A DNA stretch of 14,378 nt from Thomasclavelia sp. (GTDB taxonomy: Bacteria; Bacillota_I; Bacilli_A; Erysipelotrichales; Coprobacillaceae). Within the stretch, counting starts at the first letter, position 1. Every line of letters begins with the position of its first letter. The notes under the pieces are model-generated. The model was not told where the DNA came from. It was given only the letters and a program-made list of their open reading frames with translations, and did no database searches. The stretch is from positions 1 through 14,378 of the forward strand of contig JAHHSU010000032.1 in assembly GCA_020025035.1 (NCBI GenBank). The letters are read 5' to 3'. Position numbers and translations under genes: made by a program. Positions 1 through 6,887 of this stretch are shown in pieces.

Positions 1-27
1 ATTTGCATAGCCTAATTCATAAATTTA

Positions 28-78
28 TGTGTCCAGGATTCTGGGTACATATCATATTGATATGTATCTGAACAGAAT
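28..78. repeat. nested dyad at presumed left end of IS remnant
   Basis: A 9-bp inverted repeat (46-54 against 58-66, 3-nt loop) is flanked by a second complementary pair, ATTCTG at 38-43 and CAGAAT at 73-78. A third small pair, CCAG at 33-36 and CTGG at 41-44, overlaps the left arm. It lies about 60 bp upstream of a transposase fragment, so I infer it is part of the IS left end. The exact terminus is not visible because the right end is missing from the window. It has no U-tract, so it is not a convincing terminator. Confidence 0.35.
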
Positions 79-135
79 GTGATAAATTCTTATTGTTGTA
101 AAAAACTAATATGTCCTATATTATAGGAGGTCATT

Positions 136-279
136 ATGAGAAAGGTAGAACTTATGAAAAACGAATAATTTAAATATGATGTTATTAAACAACTTGTTGA
201 TAATAACGGTAATAAAAAACGTGCAGCTATTCAATTAGGTTGCACTGTTAGAAATGTTAGTCAATTAATACAAGTTTAA
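136..279 (+). pseudogene. ISNCY-type transposase, N-terminal remnant
   Basis: An ATG at 136 follows a good ribosome binding site (GGAGG at 126-130). The reading frame opens MRKVELMKNE, hits a TAA stop at 166-168, and continues FKYDVIKQLVDNNGNKK then RAAIQLGCTVRNV to a second TAA at 277-279. This matches, from memory, the N-terminal helix-turn-helix of the IS1202/ISNCY-like transposases common in Erysipelotrichia, where the first residues read MRKVEL and the helix carries NGNKKRAA.LG. The first stop is probably a CAA-to-TAA change. After about 280 the similarity disappears, so only some 48 of several hundred codons survive. It is a dead fragment lying beyond the end of the UPF0178 gene. The family call is recalled, not searched. 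Confidence 0.62.
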
Positions 280-331
280 AATAATCTCACAAGAAAGCTA
301 TAAATTGTAATAATAAATGGAACATACTCCC

Positions 332-368
332 TATAAAAAGTAGTTAAATAGATTTATTGCTTTTTATA
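332..368. terminator. AU-rich bidirectional hairpin downstream of UPF0178 gene
   Basis: TATAAAAAG at 332-340 pairs with CTTTTTATA at 360-368. An inner TAAAT/ATTTA pair shortens the loop. The hairpin abuts the UPF0178 stop codon (369-371) and supplies a U-run on the minus strand, so it probably ends the dusB transcript. The low GC content makes it a weak intrinsic terminator on paper. Confidence 0.5.
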
Positions 369-806
369 TCACTTCCCTAGTTTACTAACTAGTAATTCTT
401 TAAAACGTTTATTATCTGTTTCACTTCTTTTTTTAGGTCCTTTAAGATGAATTTTTTGATTAGACGTACGTATTTTTTTTGTTATATATCTTGCATTTAA
501 CATTTGATCAATATTATCATTAGTATACTCTATTCCATTTTGATGAATAACAATAACTTCTTTTAACAACAATAAACCTGCAAGTGCATAATCTTGAGTA
601 ATGACAATATCACCTTTTTTGGCTTGCTTTATAATTTCATTATCCACACTATCATTCCCTTGATCTACCACTATTACTTTACCATATTTTGATTCAATAA
701 AATGATTTGGATCTACAATAATGATTAACTCTATCTGATAATTTTTTGCACAATCTTCTACAATTGTAACAACTGGGCATGCATCTCCATCTATGATAAT
801 ACGCAT
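369..806 (-). CDS. yqxD: UPF0178 (DUF188) family protein, YaiI/YqxD-like
   Basis: The 145-aa product is close to the usual ~150 aa of the UPF0178/DUF188 family (E. coli YaiI, B. subtilis YqxD), which has a PIN/NYN-like fold and no firmly established substrate. Visible hallmarks are the N-terminal DGDACPV (residues 6-12), GNDSVDNEI (50-58), TQDYALA (70-76) and the basic KGPKKRSETDNKRF (122-135). The acidic residues D6, D8, D52 and D72 are plausible metal ligands by analogy with PIN nucleases. The ATG at 804-806 lies one base after the dusB stop (808-810). No strong Shine-Dalgarno is seen, so translation is probably coupled to dusB. The gene ends in TGA at the edge of an AU-rich hairpin. Family identity is firm; function is open. 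Confidence 0.9.
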   Translation of the reverse strand: MRIIIDGDACPVVTIVEDCAKNYQIELIIIVDPNHFIESKYGKVIVVDQGNDSVDNEIIKQAKKGDIVITQDYALAGLLLLKEVIVIHQNGIEYTNDNIDQMLNARYITKKIRTSNQKIHLKGPKKRSETDNKRFKELLVSKLGK

Positions 807-807
807 T

Positions 808-1812
808 TTATTTTTTCCATTTCTCTAATATAGACGTATCATTTGAATCTAAATACAACTGATAATCATTTAATATAGTCTTTAATTCATGATAGGTCTC
901 TATTCGTGAAAGTTTATCTTTTACATAACTTGAAGATTTTATTCCTTTAATATACCAAGGTGCATGTCCTCTCATTTCACGAATTGCATTTTTTTCTCCT
1001 TCAAGTTCTATCAATTCTCTTGCATGTAATAAACATTGTTGTATTCTTTGTTGATATGTAGGATCTTGTAATTCAATTCCTTTTTCAACATAGGATACCA
1101 TTTGTTGAATCACCCAAGGATTTCCAAGTGCTGCTCTTCCCACCATTACTGCATCTACTCCAGTTTCTTCAATCATCCTTTTAGCGTCCATTGCTGTTTT
1201 TACGTCTCCATTTCCAATAACTGGAATATTAACTGCTTCTTTTACCTTTTTTATCCATGTCCAATCTGCCTTACCCTCATACATTTGTGAACGTGTACGT
1301 CCATGAACAGCTATGGCACTAGCTCCTGCTTCTTCAATTTTTTTAGCAACTTCTACACAATTAATATGTTCAAAATCAAATCCAATCCTTATTTTTACGG
1401 TAACTGGTTTAGACACAGCTTCTACAGTTGCTTTTACAATTTCATAAATTTTATCTGGATACAATAATAATTTGCTTCCTGCATCTGATTTTAATATTTT
1501 ATGAACAGGACACCCCATATTAATATCAATAATATCACAATTAGAATGTTGATCAATATATTTAGCGGCTTCTACAATACTTTCTAAATCGCCACCAAAT
1601 ACTTGCATGCTAATAGGATGTTCATTTTCATCTACTTTTAACATACCTATTGTTTTTTCATTCCCATGTATAATTGCTTTATCACTAACCATTTCAGAAT
1701 AAACTAATCCTGCCCCAAATTCTTTCATTATTTTCCTAAATGCAAGATTAGTAACACCAGCCATTGGGGCTAAAATAATTCTATTTTTAATTTCTACATC
1801 TCCAATATACAT
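808..1812 (-). CDS. dusB: tRNA-dihydrouridine synthase DusB
   Basis: This flavoenzyme reduces specific uridines in the tRNA D-loop to dihydrouridine using FMN and NAD(P)H, and acts in the cytosol. The 334-aa product has normal DusB length. Motifs in order: APMAGVTN (15-22, FMN phosphate region), NMGCP with the catalytic Cys at 101, KIRIG (140-144), HGRTR (170-174), NGDV (201-204) and GRAALGNPW (225-233). The C-terminal helical tRNA-binding region contains REMRGHAPWYIKG, typical of DusB. The start at 1810-1812 has a modest GGAAG ribosome site 7-8 nt upstream. In many Firmicutes dus lies close to hslO. Here a terminator and a 200-bp gap separate the two and dusB has its own promoter. It is followed immediately by the UPF0178 gene. 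Confidence 0.95.
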   Translation of the reverse strand: MYIGDVEIKNRIILAPMAGVTNLAFRKIMKEFGAGLVYSEMVSDKAIIHGNEKTIGMLKVDENEHPISMQVFGGDLESIVEAAKYIDQHSNCDIIDINMGCPVHKILKSDAGSKLLLYPDKIYEIVKATVEAVSKPVTVKIRIGFDFEHINCVEVAKKIEEAGASAIAVHGRTRSQMYEGKADWTWIKKVKEAVNIPVIGNGDVKTAMDAKRMIEETGVDAVMVGRAALGNPWVIQQMVSYVEKGIELQDPTYQQRIQQCLLHARELIELEGEKNAIREMRGHAPWYIKGIKSSSYVKDKLSRIETYHELKTILNDYQLYLDSNDTSILEKWKK

Positions 1813-1843
1813 TTCATCACTTCCATTCTTTTATTCATTTTTT

Positions 1844-1871
1844 ATTATAAAACATTCTTTAAGAAAGTAAA
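1844..1871 (-). promoter_or_regulatory. predicted sigma-A promoter for dusB
   Basis: On the minus strand a perfect TATAAT (plus 1844-1849) lies 16 bp downstream of TTTACT (plus 1866-1871), which is 4/6 to TTGACA. Transcription would start about 25 nt upstream of the dusB ATG. The terminator of the preceding hslO unit lies upstream, so a separate promoter is expected here. Confidence 0.55.
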
Positions 1872-1919
1872 ATAATTCAAGCTTTAATGAATAATAATTT
1901 ATTTGTTGGTCATCATATA

Positions 1920-1986
1920 GATAGATAACTTACAATTTCCCCTCTATTTTCCTCCCCCAACTATAAGTAGATGTAAGTTATCTATC
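1920..1986. repeat. 67-bp dyad: 15-bp perfect inverted repeat with G/C-strand-biased loop
   Basis: Bases 1920-1934 (GATAGATAACTTACA) are an exact reverse complement of 1972-1986. The 37-nt loop is pyrimidine-rich on the plus strand. On the minus strand it contains GGGGG, GG and GGGG runs (1958-1939). Neither side has a U-tract, so it is not an ordinary terminator. It lies between the hslO terminator and the dusB promoter. It could be a small non-autonomous element, a structured RNA or a protein-binding dyad. I do not recognise it. Confidence 0.6.
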
Positions 1987-2014
1987 ATTAGTCTATAGTC
2001 TATCCTTATTAGAC

Positions 2015-2040
2015 AAAAAGCTATCTTAGGATAGCTTTTT
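2015..2040 (-). terminator. intrinsic terminator of the tilS-hslO operon
   Basis: AAAAAGCTATC (2015-2025) pairs perfectly with GATAGCTTTTT (2030-2040) around the loop TTAG. On the minus strand the stem ends in a five-U run. The hslO stop codon (2026-2028) sits in the loop, so the last four hslO codons form one arm of the stem. The symmetry means it could also act on plus-strand transcripts. Confidence 0.85.
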
Positions 2041-2904
2041 TGATTTCAATATTTCGTTTAACTCATCTTCTGTAAATTGGTATTTAGTATTACAAAAATG
2101 GCATCTAATCTCACACCCATGATCTTCTTCAATCATTTTTTGTAATTCATCTTTTCCAACACAACCTAATACCTCTTTCATTCGTTCATGATTACAATCA
2201 CATTCAAAAAATAAATCTTGTGTATCTAATATCTTTACGTCATCAAAAACTGTTTTTAAAATATCTTCAGGAGTTTTTCCTTCACTTAATAAGGTAGTGA
2301 TAGGAGGAACTTCTTTCATTTTTTCTTCAATAAATTGAATATTTTCTTCAGTAGCGTTTGGAAGTAATTGAATAATAAATCCACCACTTACAACAATTTC
2401 ATTTGTATCATTAACTAATACACCTACCGATACAACAGAAGGAGTTTGTTCACTTGCTGCAAAATAATAAGTAAAATCATCACCAATCTCTCCACTTTGC
2501 AATGAAACTTTACTAGAGAAAGTATCTTTTAATTGCATATCACGAATTACTTCTAAATAACCATTTTTTCCTACAGCGACATCTATTGCAAGTCTTCCTG
2601 TATCATTATATGTATAGTGAACTACAGGATTAGCAACAAATCCTTTTACTTTTCCTTGACAATTAGTTACTGTCATCATTGTACCAATAGGTCCACCACC
2701 ATTAATAATACAAGTAATTTTTTCTTCACCTTTTACCATTTTACCCATCATGCAAGTAACAGACATCATTCTACCTAATGCAACAGATGCAACAGGCCAC
2801 AAATCATGCTTTAATCTGGCTTCTTCTAATAAATTTGTCGTTACACAAGCAAATACACGTACATTTTTACTATCGACAATTCCACTTACTAAATAATCCT
2901 TCAT
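2026..2904 (-). CDS. hslO: Hsp33 redox-regulated molecular chaperone
   Basis: Hsp33 is a cytosolic holdase that is switched on when oxidation releases zinc from four C-terminal cysteines, protecting unfolding proteins during oxidative heat stress. The 292-aa product has the family length. The redox switch is complete: CDC at 235-237 and CHFC at 268-271, spaced about 30 residues, matching the CxC...CxxC signature. The N-terminal core contains GGGPIGTM (69-76), also typical. The ATG at 2902-2904 has a strong TAGGAGGT site (2909-2916) that overlaps the stop codon of the small upstream ORF (2914-3009), suggesting coupling. It is the last gene of the operon; its stop codon lies in the terminator loop. 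Confidence 0.96.
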   Translation of the reverse strand: MKDYLVSGIVDSKNVRVFACVTTNLLEEARLKHDLWPVASVALGRMMSVTCMMGKMVKGEEKITCIINGGGPIGTMMTVTNCQGKVKGFVANPVVHYTYNDTGRLAIDVAVGKNGYLEVIRDMQLKDTFSSKVSLQSGEIGDDFTYYFAASEQTPSVVSVGVLVNDTNEIVVSGGFIIQLLPNATEENIQFIEEKMKEVPPITTLLSEGKTPEDILKTVFDDVKILDTQDLFFECDCNHERMKEVLGCVGKDELQKMIEEDHGCEIRCHFCNTKYQFTEDELNEILKSKKLS

Positions 2905-2913
2905 ATTTACCTC

Positions 2914-3009
2914 CTATAACATCATAATCCCAGCTATAATTCCTGGTAATACCATACTAATAATAACTATAATAATTAATATTTTTCGTTTATCTAATCG
3001 TTTACGCAT
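2914..3009 (-). CDS. 31-aa single-pass membrane miniprotein between ftsH and hslO
   Basis: The ATG at 3007-3009 follows a near-perfect ribosome site, AAGGAGGA (3016-3023), 6 nt away. Thirty-one sense codons run to TAG at 2914-2916. The product begins MRKRLDKRK and continues with about 22 hydrophobic residues ending PGIIAGIMML: a basic N-terminus then one membrane helix, predicted N-in. The gene fills the otherwise unexplained 153-nt gap between ftsH and hslO, and its stop lies inside the hslO ribosome site. The pattern (basic start, isoleucine-rich helix, ISM.L....AG near the end) recalls the stressosome-associated miniprotein Prli42 and DUF4044-type small proteins of Firmicutes. That resemblance is from memory and weak at this length. 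It is too short for default gene callers. Translation looks likely; function is unknown. Confidence 0.72.
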   Translation of the reverse strand: MRKRLDKRKILIIIVIISMVLPGIIAGIMML

Positions 3010-3057
3010 TTTTTGTCCTCCTTCCTTAATGAAAAGAAACAATACATTGATTGTTCC

Positions 3058-4986
3058 TTATTCATCATCCTTGTTTTCTTGTAATGAAACCTCTTTTTCA
3101 TTTATTTCATCTACATTTTGTGTTTCAACTTGTTTGTCATTTTTTCCACTTACTACTGGCATTTTACCTGTTTTAAATAAACATTCGATTTGTTCATTTG
3201 CTAAAGTTTCATATTCAAGTAAAGCATTAGCAATAGTCACAACTTTTTCCTTATTTGCTACAATAATTTCAGTTGCTATGTGATAACAATGATCGATAAT
3301 TTTTCTTACTTGTTGATCAATTTCAAATGCAACTTGACCTGAATGAGAATTATTTGTTTGCGTATAATCTCTACCAAGGAATACTGCATCTTGTCCAGAT
3401 GCGTATTTAATAGGACCTAATTCTGACATTCCTAATTCAGTCACCATTAAACGAGCAATTCTTGTAGCCTGTTCAATATCATTATGAGCTCCTGAACTAA
3501 CATCTCCAAAAAACACCTCTTCTGCAACTCTACCACCCATATATCCTGTAATACTTGCTTCTAATTGTGTTTTTGTTTGGAAATATGTTTCTTCTTTTGG
3601 TGTCATTAAATTATATCCACCAGCTTGTCCACGAGGAATAATTGTTACTTTTTGTACTTTATTAGCATCCTCTAATGTTAATCCAATAATGGCATGTCCT
3701 GCTTCATGATAAGCAACTAATTTACGCTCTTTTTCTGTATATTTTCTAGTCTTTTTAGCTGGACCACCGATTACTCTATCAATTCCTTCATCTATATCAT
3801 CCATTGTAATGACATTTCGTCCTAAGCGTACTGCAAGTAAGGCAGCTTCATTTAGAACATTTTGTAATTCTGCCCCACTAAATCCAGGTGTTCTTGCTGC
3901 AATATTTTCGAAATTTACATCATCTGCAAACTTTTTATTACGTGCATGAACTTCTAATATTTGCACACGAGCTCTTTTATCAGGATTTGTAACTTGAATT
4001 TGTCTATCAAAACGTCCTGGTCGTAGTAATGCTGGGTCTAAAACATCTGCTCTATTAGTAGCAGCTAATATAATAATTCCTTCATTACCACCAAAACCAT
4101 CCATTTCTACAAGTAATTGATTTAATGTTTGTTCACGTTCATCATGTCCGCCACCAATTCCGCTTCCTCTTTGACGTCCAACTGCATCAATTTCATCAAT
4201 AAAAATAATACAAGGTGCATTTTGTTTTGCTTTTTTAAACATGTCTCTAACACGTCCAGCACCAACACCTACAAACATTTCCACAAATTCTGATCCTGAT
4301 ATAGAAAAGAATGGAACATTTGCTTCTCCTGAAACAGCTCTAGCTAATAATGTTTTACCTGTACCTGGAGGACCAACTAATAACACACCTTTAGGAATTC
4401 TTGCTCCCATAGCAGCAAATTTTTTAGGATGTTTTAAAAATTCTACTAACTCTTTTAATTCTTCCTTTTCTTCATCTGCACCTGCAACATCACTAAAACG
4501 AGTATTTTGATTTTTTTCTAACTTTGCTCTAGAATTTCCAAATTCAAAAGCCTTTGCATTTCCACCACCAGATACTCTTGTCATCATAAAGAACATGACC
4601 CCAAGTAATAAAATAGTTGGTAATATTCCTACAATAATATTTAAAAACATTCCATCATTTGATGAATCACGTACTTTTACCTGAATTCCTTGATCCATAA
4701 AAACATTTTGAATCTTATCCATTTCAGATTCAGTATTAGGAACACTAACTGAAAAATTATATTCTTTGTCGTCTTGTTTATACTTTCCAGAAATATCTAC
4801 TACTAATGCACCTGGTTCAATTAATGCTTCTGTAACTTGTTTAGAATTTAAAATTGTATTAAATTCTGTATAAGTTAATGGTTTTACACTAGAAGGATTT
4901 AACATTCCATAACTTGCAAATAACAAAAACACTAATAACGCCCATGGTAAAACCAATTTTAATAAACTATTAGGTTTCTTTTTCAT
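3058..4986 (-). CDS. ftsH: ATP-dependent zinc metalloprotease FtsH
   Basis: This membrane-anchored AAA+ protease degrades misassembled membrane proteins and selected regulators. The 642-aa product is full length. Domains: TM1 about 8-27; an extracytoplasmic domain 30-110; TM2 about 112-136; an AAA+ module with Walker A GPPGTGKT (205-212), Walker B IIFIDEID (260-267) and the second region of homology ATNRADVLDP through GRFDR (309-328); and an M41 peptidase domain with HEAGH (427-431) and third zinc ligand D503 in AHNDIEQAT. The last ~30 residues are acidic, polar and probably disordered. The ATG at 4984-4986 has AAGGAGAA 5-6 nt upstream, and the gene starts 12 nt after hpt. In spore formers FtsH also contributes to sporulation, which fits the spoIIE neighbourhood. 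Confidence 0.98.
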   Translation of the reverse strand: MKKKPNSLLKLVLPWALLVFLLFASYGMLNPSSVKPLTYTEFNTILNSKQVTEALIEPGALVVDISGKYKQDDKEYNFSVSVPNTESEMDKIQNVFMDQGIQVKVRDSSNDGMFLNIIVGILPTILLLGVMFFMMTRVSGGGNAKAFEFGNSRAKLEKNQNTRFSDVAGADEEKEELKELVEFLKHPKKFAAMGARIPKGVLLVGPPGTGKTLLARAVSGEANVPFFSISGSEFVEMFVGVGAGRVRDMFKKAKQNAPCIIFIDEIDAVGRQRGSGIGGGHDEREQTLNQLLVEMDGFGGNEGIIILAATNRADVLDPALLRPGRFDRQIQVTNPDKRARVQILEVHARNKKFADDVNFENIAARTPGFSGAELQNVLNEAALLAVRLGRNVITMDDIDEGIDRVIGGPAKKTRKYTEKERKLVAYHEAGHAIIGLTLEDANKVQKVTIIPRGQAGGYNLMTPKEETYFQTKTQLEASITGYMGGRVAEEVFFGDVSSGAHNDIEQATRIARLMVTELGMSELGPIKYASGQDAVFLGRDYTQTNNSHSGQVAFEIDQQVRKIIDHCYHIATEIIVANKEKVVTIANALLEYETLANEQIECLFKTGKMPVVSGKNDKQVETQNVDEINEKEVSLQENKDDE

Positions 4987-4998
4987 ACACTTCTCCTT

Positions 4999-5532
4999 TT
5001 ATATATAACATTCTTCTTTTAAAATACCTATAAATGGCATTTGACGATAACACTCATTATAATCTAATCCAAATCCTACCACAAATTGATTAGGACAGAT
5101 AAAACCAGCAAAATCTGCTTGAAATGGAACAGTTCTACCTTCTACCTTATCCAACAAAGTAATTACCTTAACACTTTTGGCACCTTTTTTTTGTAATAAC
5201 TCTGTTACCTTTGTAAGTGTTTTTCCTGTATCTAAAATATCTTCAATAATTAACACTGCTTTACCAGTAATATCATCCTCAATATCTTTTTTTATTATTA
5301 GTTCTGTTGATGTATCCCCTACATAACTACTAACTTGCATATAATTCATTGTTAGTGGGGTTTTAATATGTTTTACTAATTCTGCCATAAATGGAATAGA
5401 ACCTTTTAATAAACCTAATGTATAAATAGATTCTTCTTCCTGATATACTTTATCAACTTGTTTAGCCAATTCCTTACATTTTTCTTTAATTTGTTCTTCT
5501 GTAAAGAGTATTTCTTTAATATCATTAATCAT
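4999..5532 (-). CDS. hpt: hypoxanthine(-guanine) phosphoribosyltransferase
   Basis: This enzyme salvages hypoxanthine and guanine to IMP and GMP using PRPP. The 177-aa product matches the bacterial HPRT length. Visible motifs are LKGS (42-45, PPi loop), the flexible-loop segment SSYVGDTS (68-75), the PRPP-binding EDILDTGKT (97-105) and the C-terminal VVGFGLDYNECYR, which lies around the purine site. The ATG (5530-5532) immediately abuts the tilS stop codon (5533-5535). A GGAGGA site (5540-5545) lies inside the end of tilS, so the two are translationally linked. The tilS-hpt-ftsH order is one of the most conserved linkages in Firmicutes and supports the call. Confidence 0.97.
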   Translation of the reverse strand: MINDIKEILFTEEQIKEKCKELAKQVDKVYQEEESIYTLGLLKGSIPFMAELVKHIKTPLTMNYMQVSSYVGDTSTELIIKKDIEDDITGKAVLIIEDILDTGKTLTKVTELLQKKGAKSVKVITLLDKVEGRTVPFQADFAGFICPNQFVVGFGLDYNECYRQMPFIGILKEECYI

Positions 5533-6807
5533 TTAATAATCCTCCAACTTGTTACTTATTAATTCTACCACAAAAACATTAGGTTTTGTATTAATTTGTG
5601 CGATGTTTTTTGCAATATTTGGAATTAATAAGATTTTACCGTTTTTATCCACTACTATTGGCCATATATTTCTATATTTTTTTGGTATTTTTTGATCAAT
5701 AAATAATCGTTGAACTTTTTTTGTACCATAGGATAACTCTATTGTATCCCCAGGCTTTATATTTCTTATAGTAATTGGCCATGAGTGTTCATCTACATAC
5801 ACTCCACAATTAGGATGGCCTGATTTTTGTATTAAAAAATAAGAATGCTTATATTTATCTAATGTATCAAATTGATATTGATAAGAATGCAAAGACGTCT
5901 GTGTTTCAATATAAGCTTTATCATATTCTTTAACAAATTGTTTATTACAAGGAAGCTTTACTATAATATTAGGTGATGAACTATTTAAGGATTTAACTAC
6001 TTCTTTAACTAATGACTGTGACACTTTTTTAGTTGGAATAGACTCAATCAAATAGTATCTAATGGTATCTTCTAAATCCTCCTTAGCTATTAGTGGATAG
6101 ATTAACCGATGATGTTGGTATACTTTTTTAAATATCTTCTCTATTTTTTGATTTTGATTATTAATGGCTTGATTGTGATACTTTGCTTCATTTAATATTT
6201 CTTGTTTTTGAGTCTCACTCATTTGTGGAATACACACATTTCGTAAATAATCACGACGAAAATGTGTTTGAAAGTTTGTATAATCATCATGGTAAGGTAC
6301 ATGATATTTTTGACAATACTCAATAATTTCTTTTTTTAAACATGCTAACAATATTCTAATTACATGATTTTGTTGTACTATACTATTTTCTTTAATTCCC
6401 CAATAAGTATATTGTTGATTTCTTTCTTTTTGCATCATAATAGTTTCTAAAACATCATCTTGATGATGTCCTAAAAAAACATCATGTGTATGATAAAGTT
6501 GACCTATTTCATAATAAAATTGATATCGTATTTTTCTAGCTGCATCTTGAAAATTATCTTTAGGGATATAATCTACTTCCTTATAATAAAAAGGAATATG
6601 ATTTTTTTTACAATACTCACTAACAACAAGATAATCTTCTATTGTGTCATTTCGCAAATTATAATTAACATGGCACACTATCACTTGATAATGATTTTTA
6701 ACTAATAAATCTAATAAACACATAGAGTCGCAACCACCTGAAACACCAACAATATATGGCTTGTCTTTGGGATATTTTTTGAGCACTTCTTGTATTGCTT
6801 TTTCCAT
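5533..6807 (-). CDS. tilS: tRNA(Ile) lysidine synthetase TilS
   Basis: TilS ligates lysine to C34 of the CAU-anticodon tRNA(Ile) using ATP, converting its decoding from AUG to AUA. It is essential where AUA is read this way, and AUA codons are abundant in these AT-rich genes. The 424-aa product is within family range. The N-type ATP-pyrophosphatase domain shows the PP-loop SGGCDS (23-28), HVNYNLR (46-52) and HHQDDVLET (114-122). The far C-terminus (about 345-415) is a TilS_C-like substrate-binding domain containing GDTIELSYGTKKVQ and KIPKKYRNIWPIVVD. The start at 6805-6807 has the purine tract AAGGGGGG (6813-6820). A promoter directly upstream makes it the first gene of the tilS-hpt-ftsH-small ORF-hslO operon. 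Confidence 0.96.
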   Translation of the reverse strand: MEKAIQEVLKKYPKDKPYIVGVSGGCDSMCLLDLLVKNHYQVIVCHVNYNLRNDTIEDYLVVSEYCKKNHIPFYYKEVDYIPKDNFQDAARKIRYQFYYEIGQLYHTHDVFLGHHQDDVLETIMMQKERNQQYTYWGIKENSIVQQNHVIRILLACLKKEIIEYCQKYHVPYHDDYTNFQTHFRRDYLRNVCIPQMSETQKQEILNEAKYHNQAINNQNQKIEKIFKKVYQHHRLIYPLIAKEDLEDTIRYYLIESIPTKKVSQSLVKEVVKSLNSSSPNIIVKLPCNKQFVKEYDKAYIETQTSLHSYQYQFDTLDKYKHSYFLIQKSGHPNCGVYVDEHSWPITIRNIKPGDTIELSYGTKKVQRLFIDQKIPKKYRNIWPIVVDKNGKILLIPNIAKNIAQINTKPNVFVVELISNKLEDY

Positions 6808-6828
6808 TTTATCCCCCCTTAGCCCACT

Positions 6829-6837
6829 ATTATATCA
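6829..6837 (-). promoter_or_regulatory. extended -10 promoter of tilS operon
   Basis: The minus strand reads TGATATAAT here: a perfect TATAAT (plus 6829-6834) preceded by a TGn extension (6835-6837). No good -35 is visible because that position falls in the spoIIE terminator stem. The predicted leader is only about 15 nt and begins close to the AAGGGGGG ribosome site. It would let the housekeeping operon run independently of spoIIE. Confidence 0.6.
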
Positions 6838-6881
6838 TAAAAAAACAGAAATTAATGATTGATATTCAATATTAATTTCTG
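6838..6881 (-). terminator. intrinsic terminator of spoIIE
   Basis: CAGAAATTAAT (6846-6856) pairs with ATTAATTTCTG (6871-6881). An inner ATTGA/TCAAT pair (6858-6862 against 6866-6870) continues the stem past a bulged G to a 3-nt loop. On the minus strand the stem is followed by seven U residues (plus 6839-6845). It starts six bases after the spoIIE stop codon. Confidence 0.9.
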
Positions 6882-6887
6882 CCATTA

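Noticed and set aside
1948..1992. Minus-strand 14-codon ORF starting at ATG 1990 in the dyad (MIDNLHLLIVGGGK)
   Set aside because: It has no ribosome site upstream and is too short to distinguish from chance. Its reading frame follows the dyad arms, so it is probably incidental.
1813..2014. Riboswitch or T-box leader upstream of dusB
   Set aside because: The dyad is followed by no terminator/antiterminator pair near the dusB start, and no conserved T-box or known aptamer motif is recognisable. The predicted promoter also lies downstream of the dyad.
3038..3055. 6-bp hairpin just after ftsH
   Set aside because: The stem is short and AU-rich with no clean U-tract; the small ORF and hslO downstream need read-through, so a terminator is unlikely.
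4241..4510. Plus-strand open frame inside ftsH (and similar ones at 1102, 3029, 6484, 10887, 11267, 12317, 14126)
   Set aside because: These are antisense shadows of well-supported genes, with no ribosome sites and composition dictated by the opposite strand.
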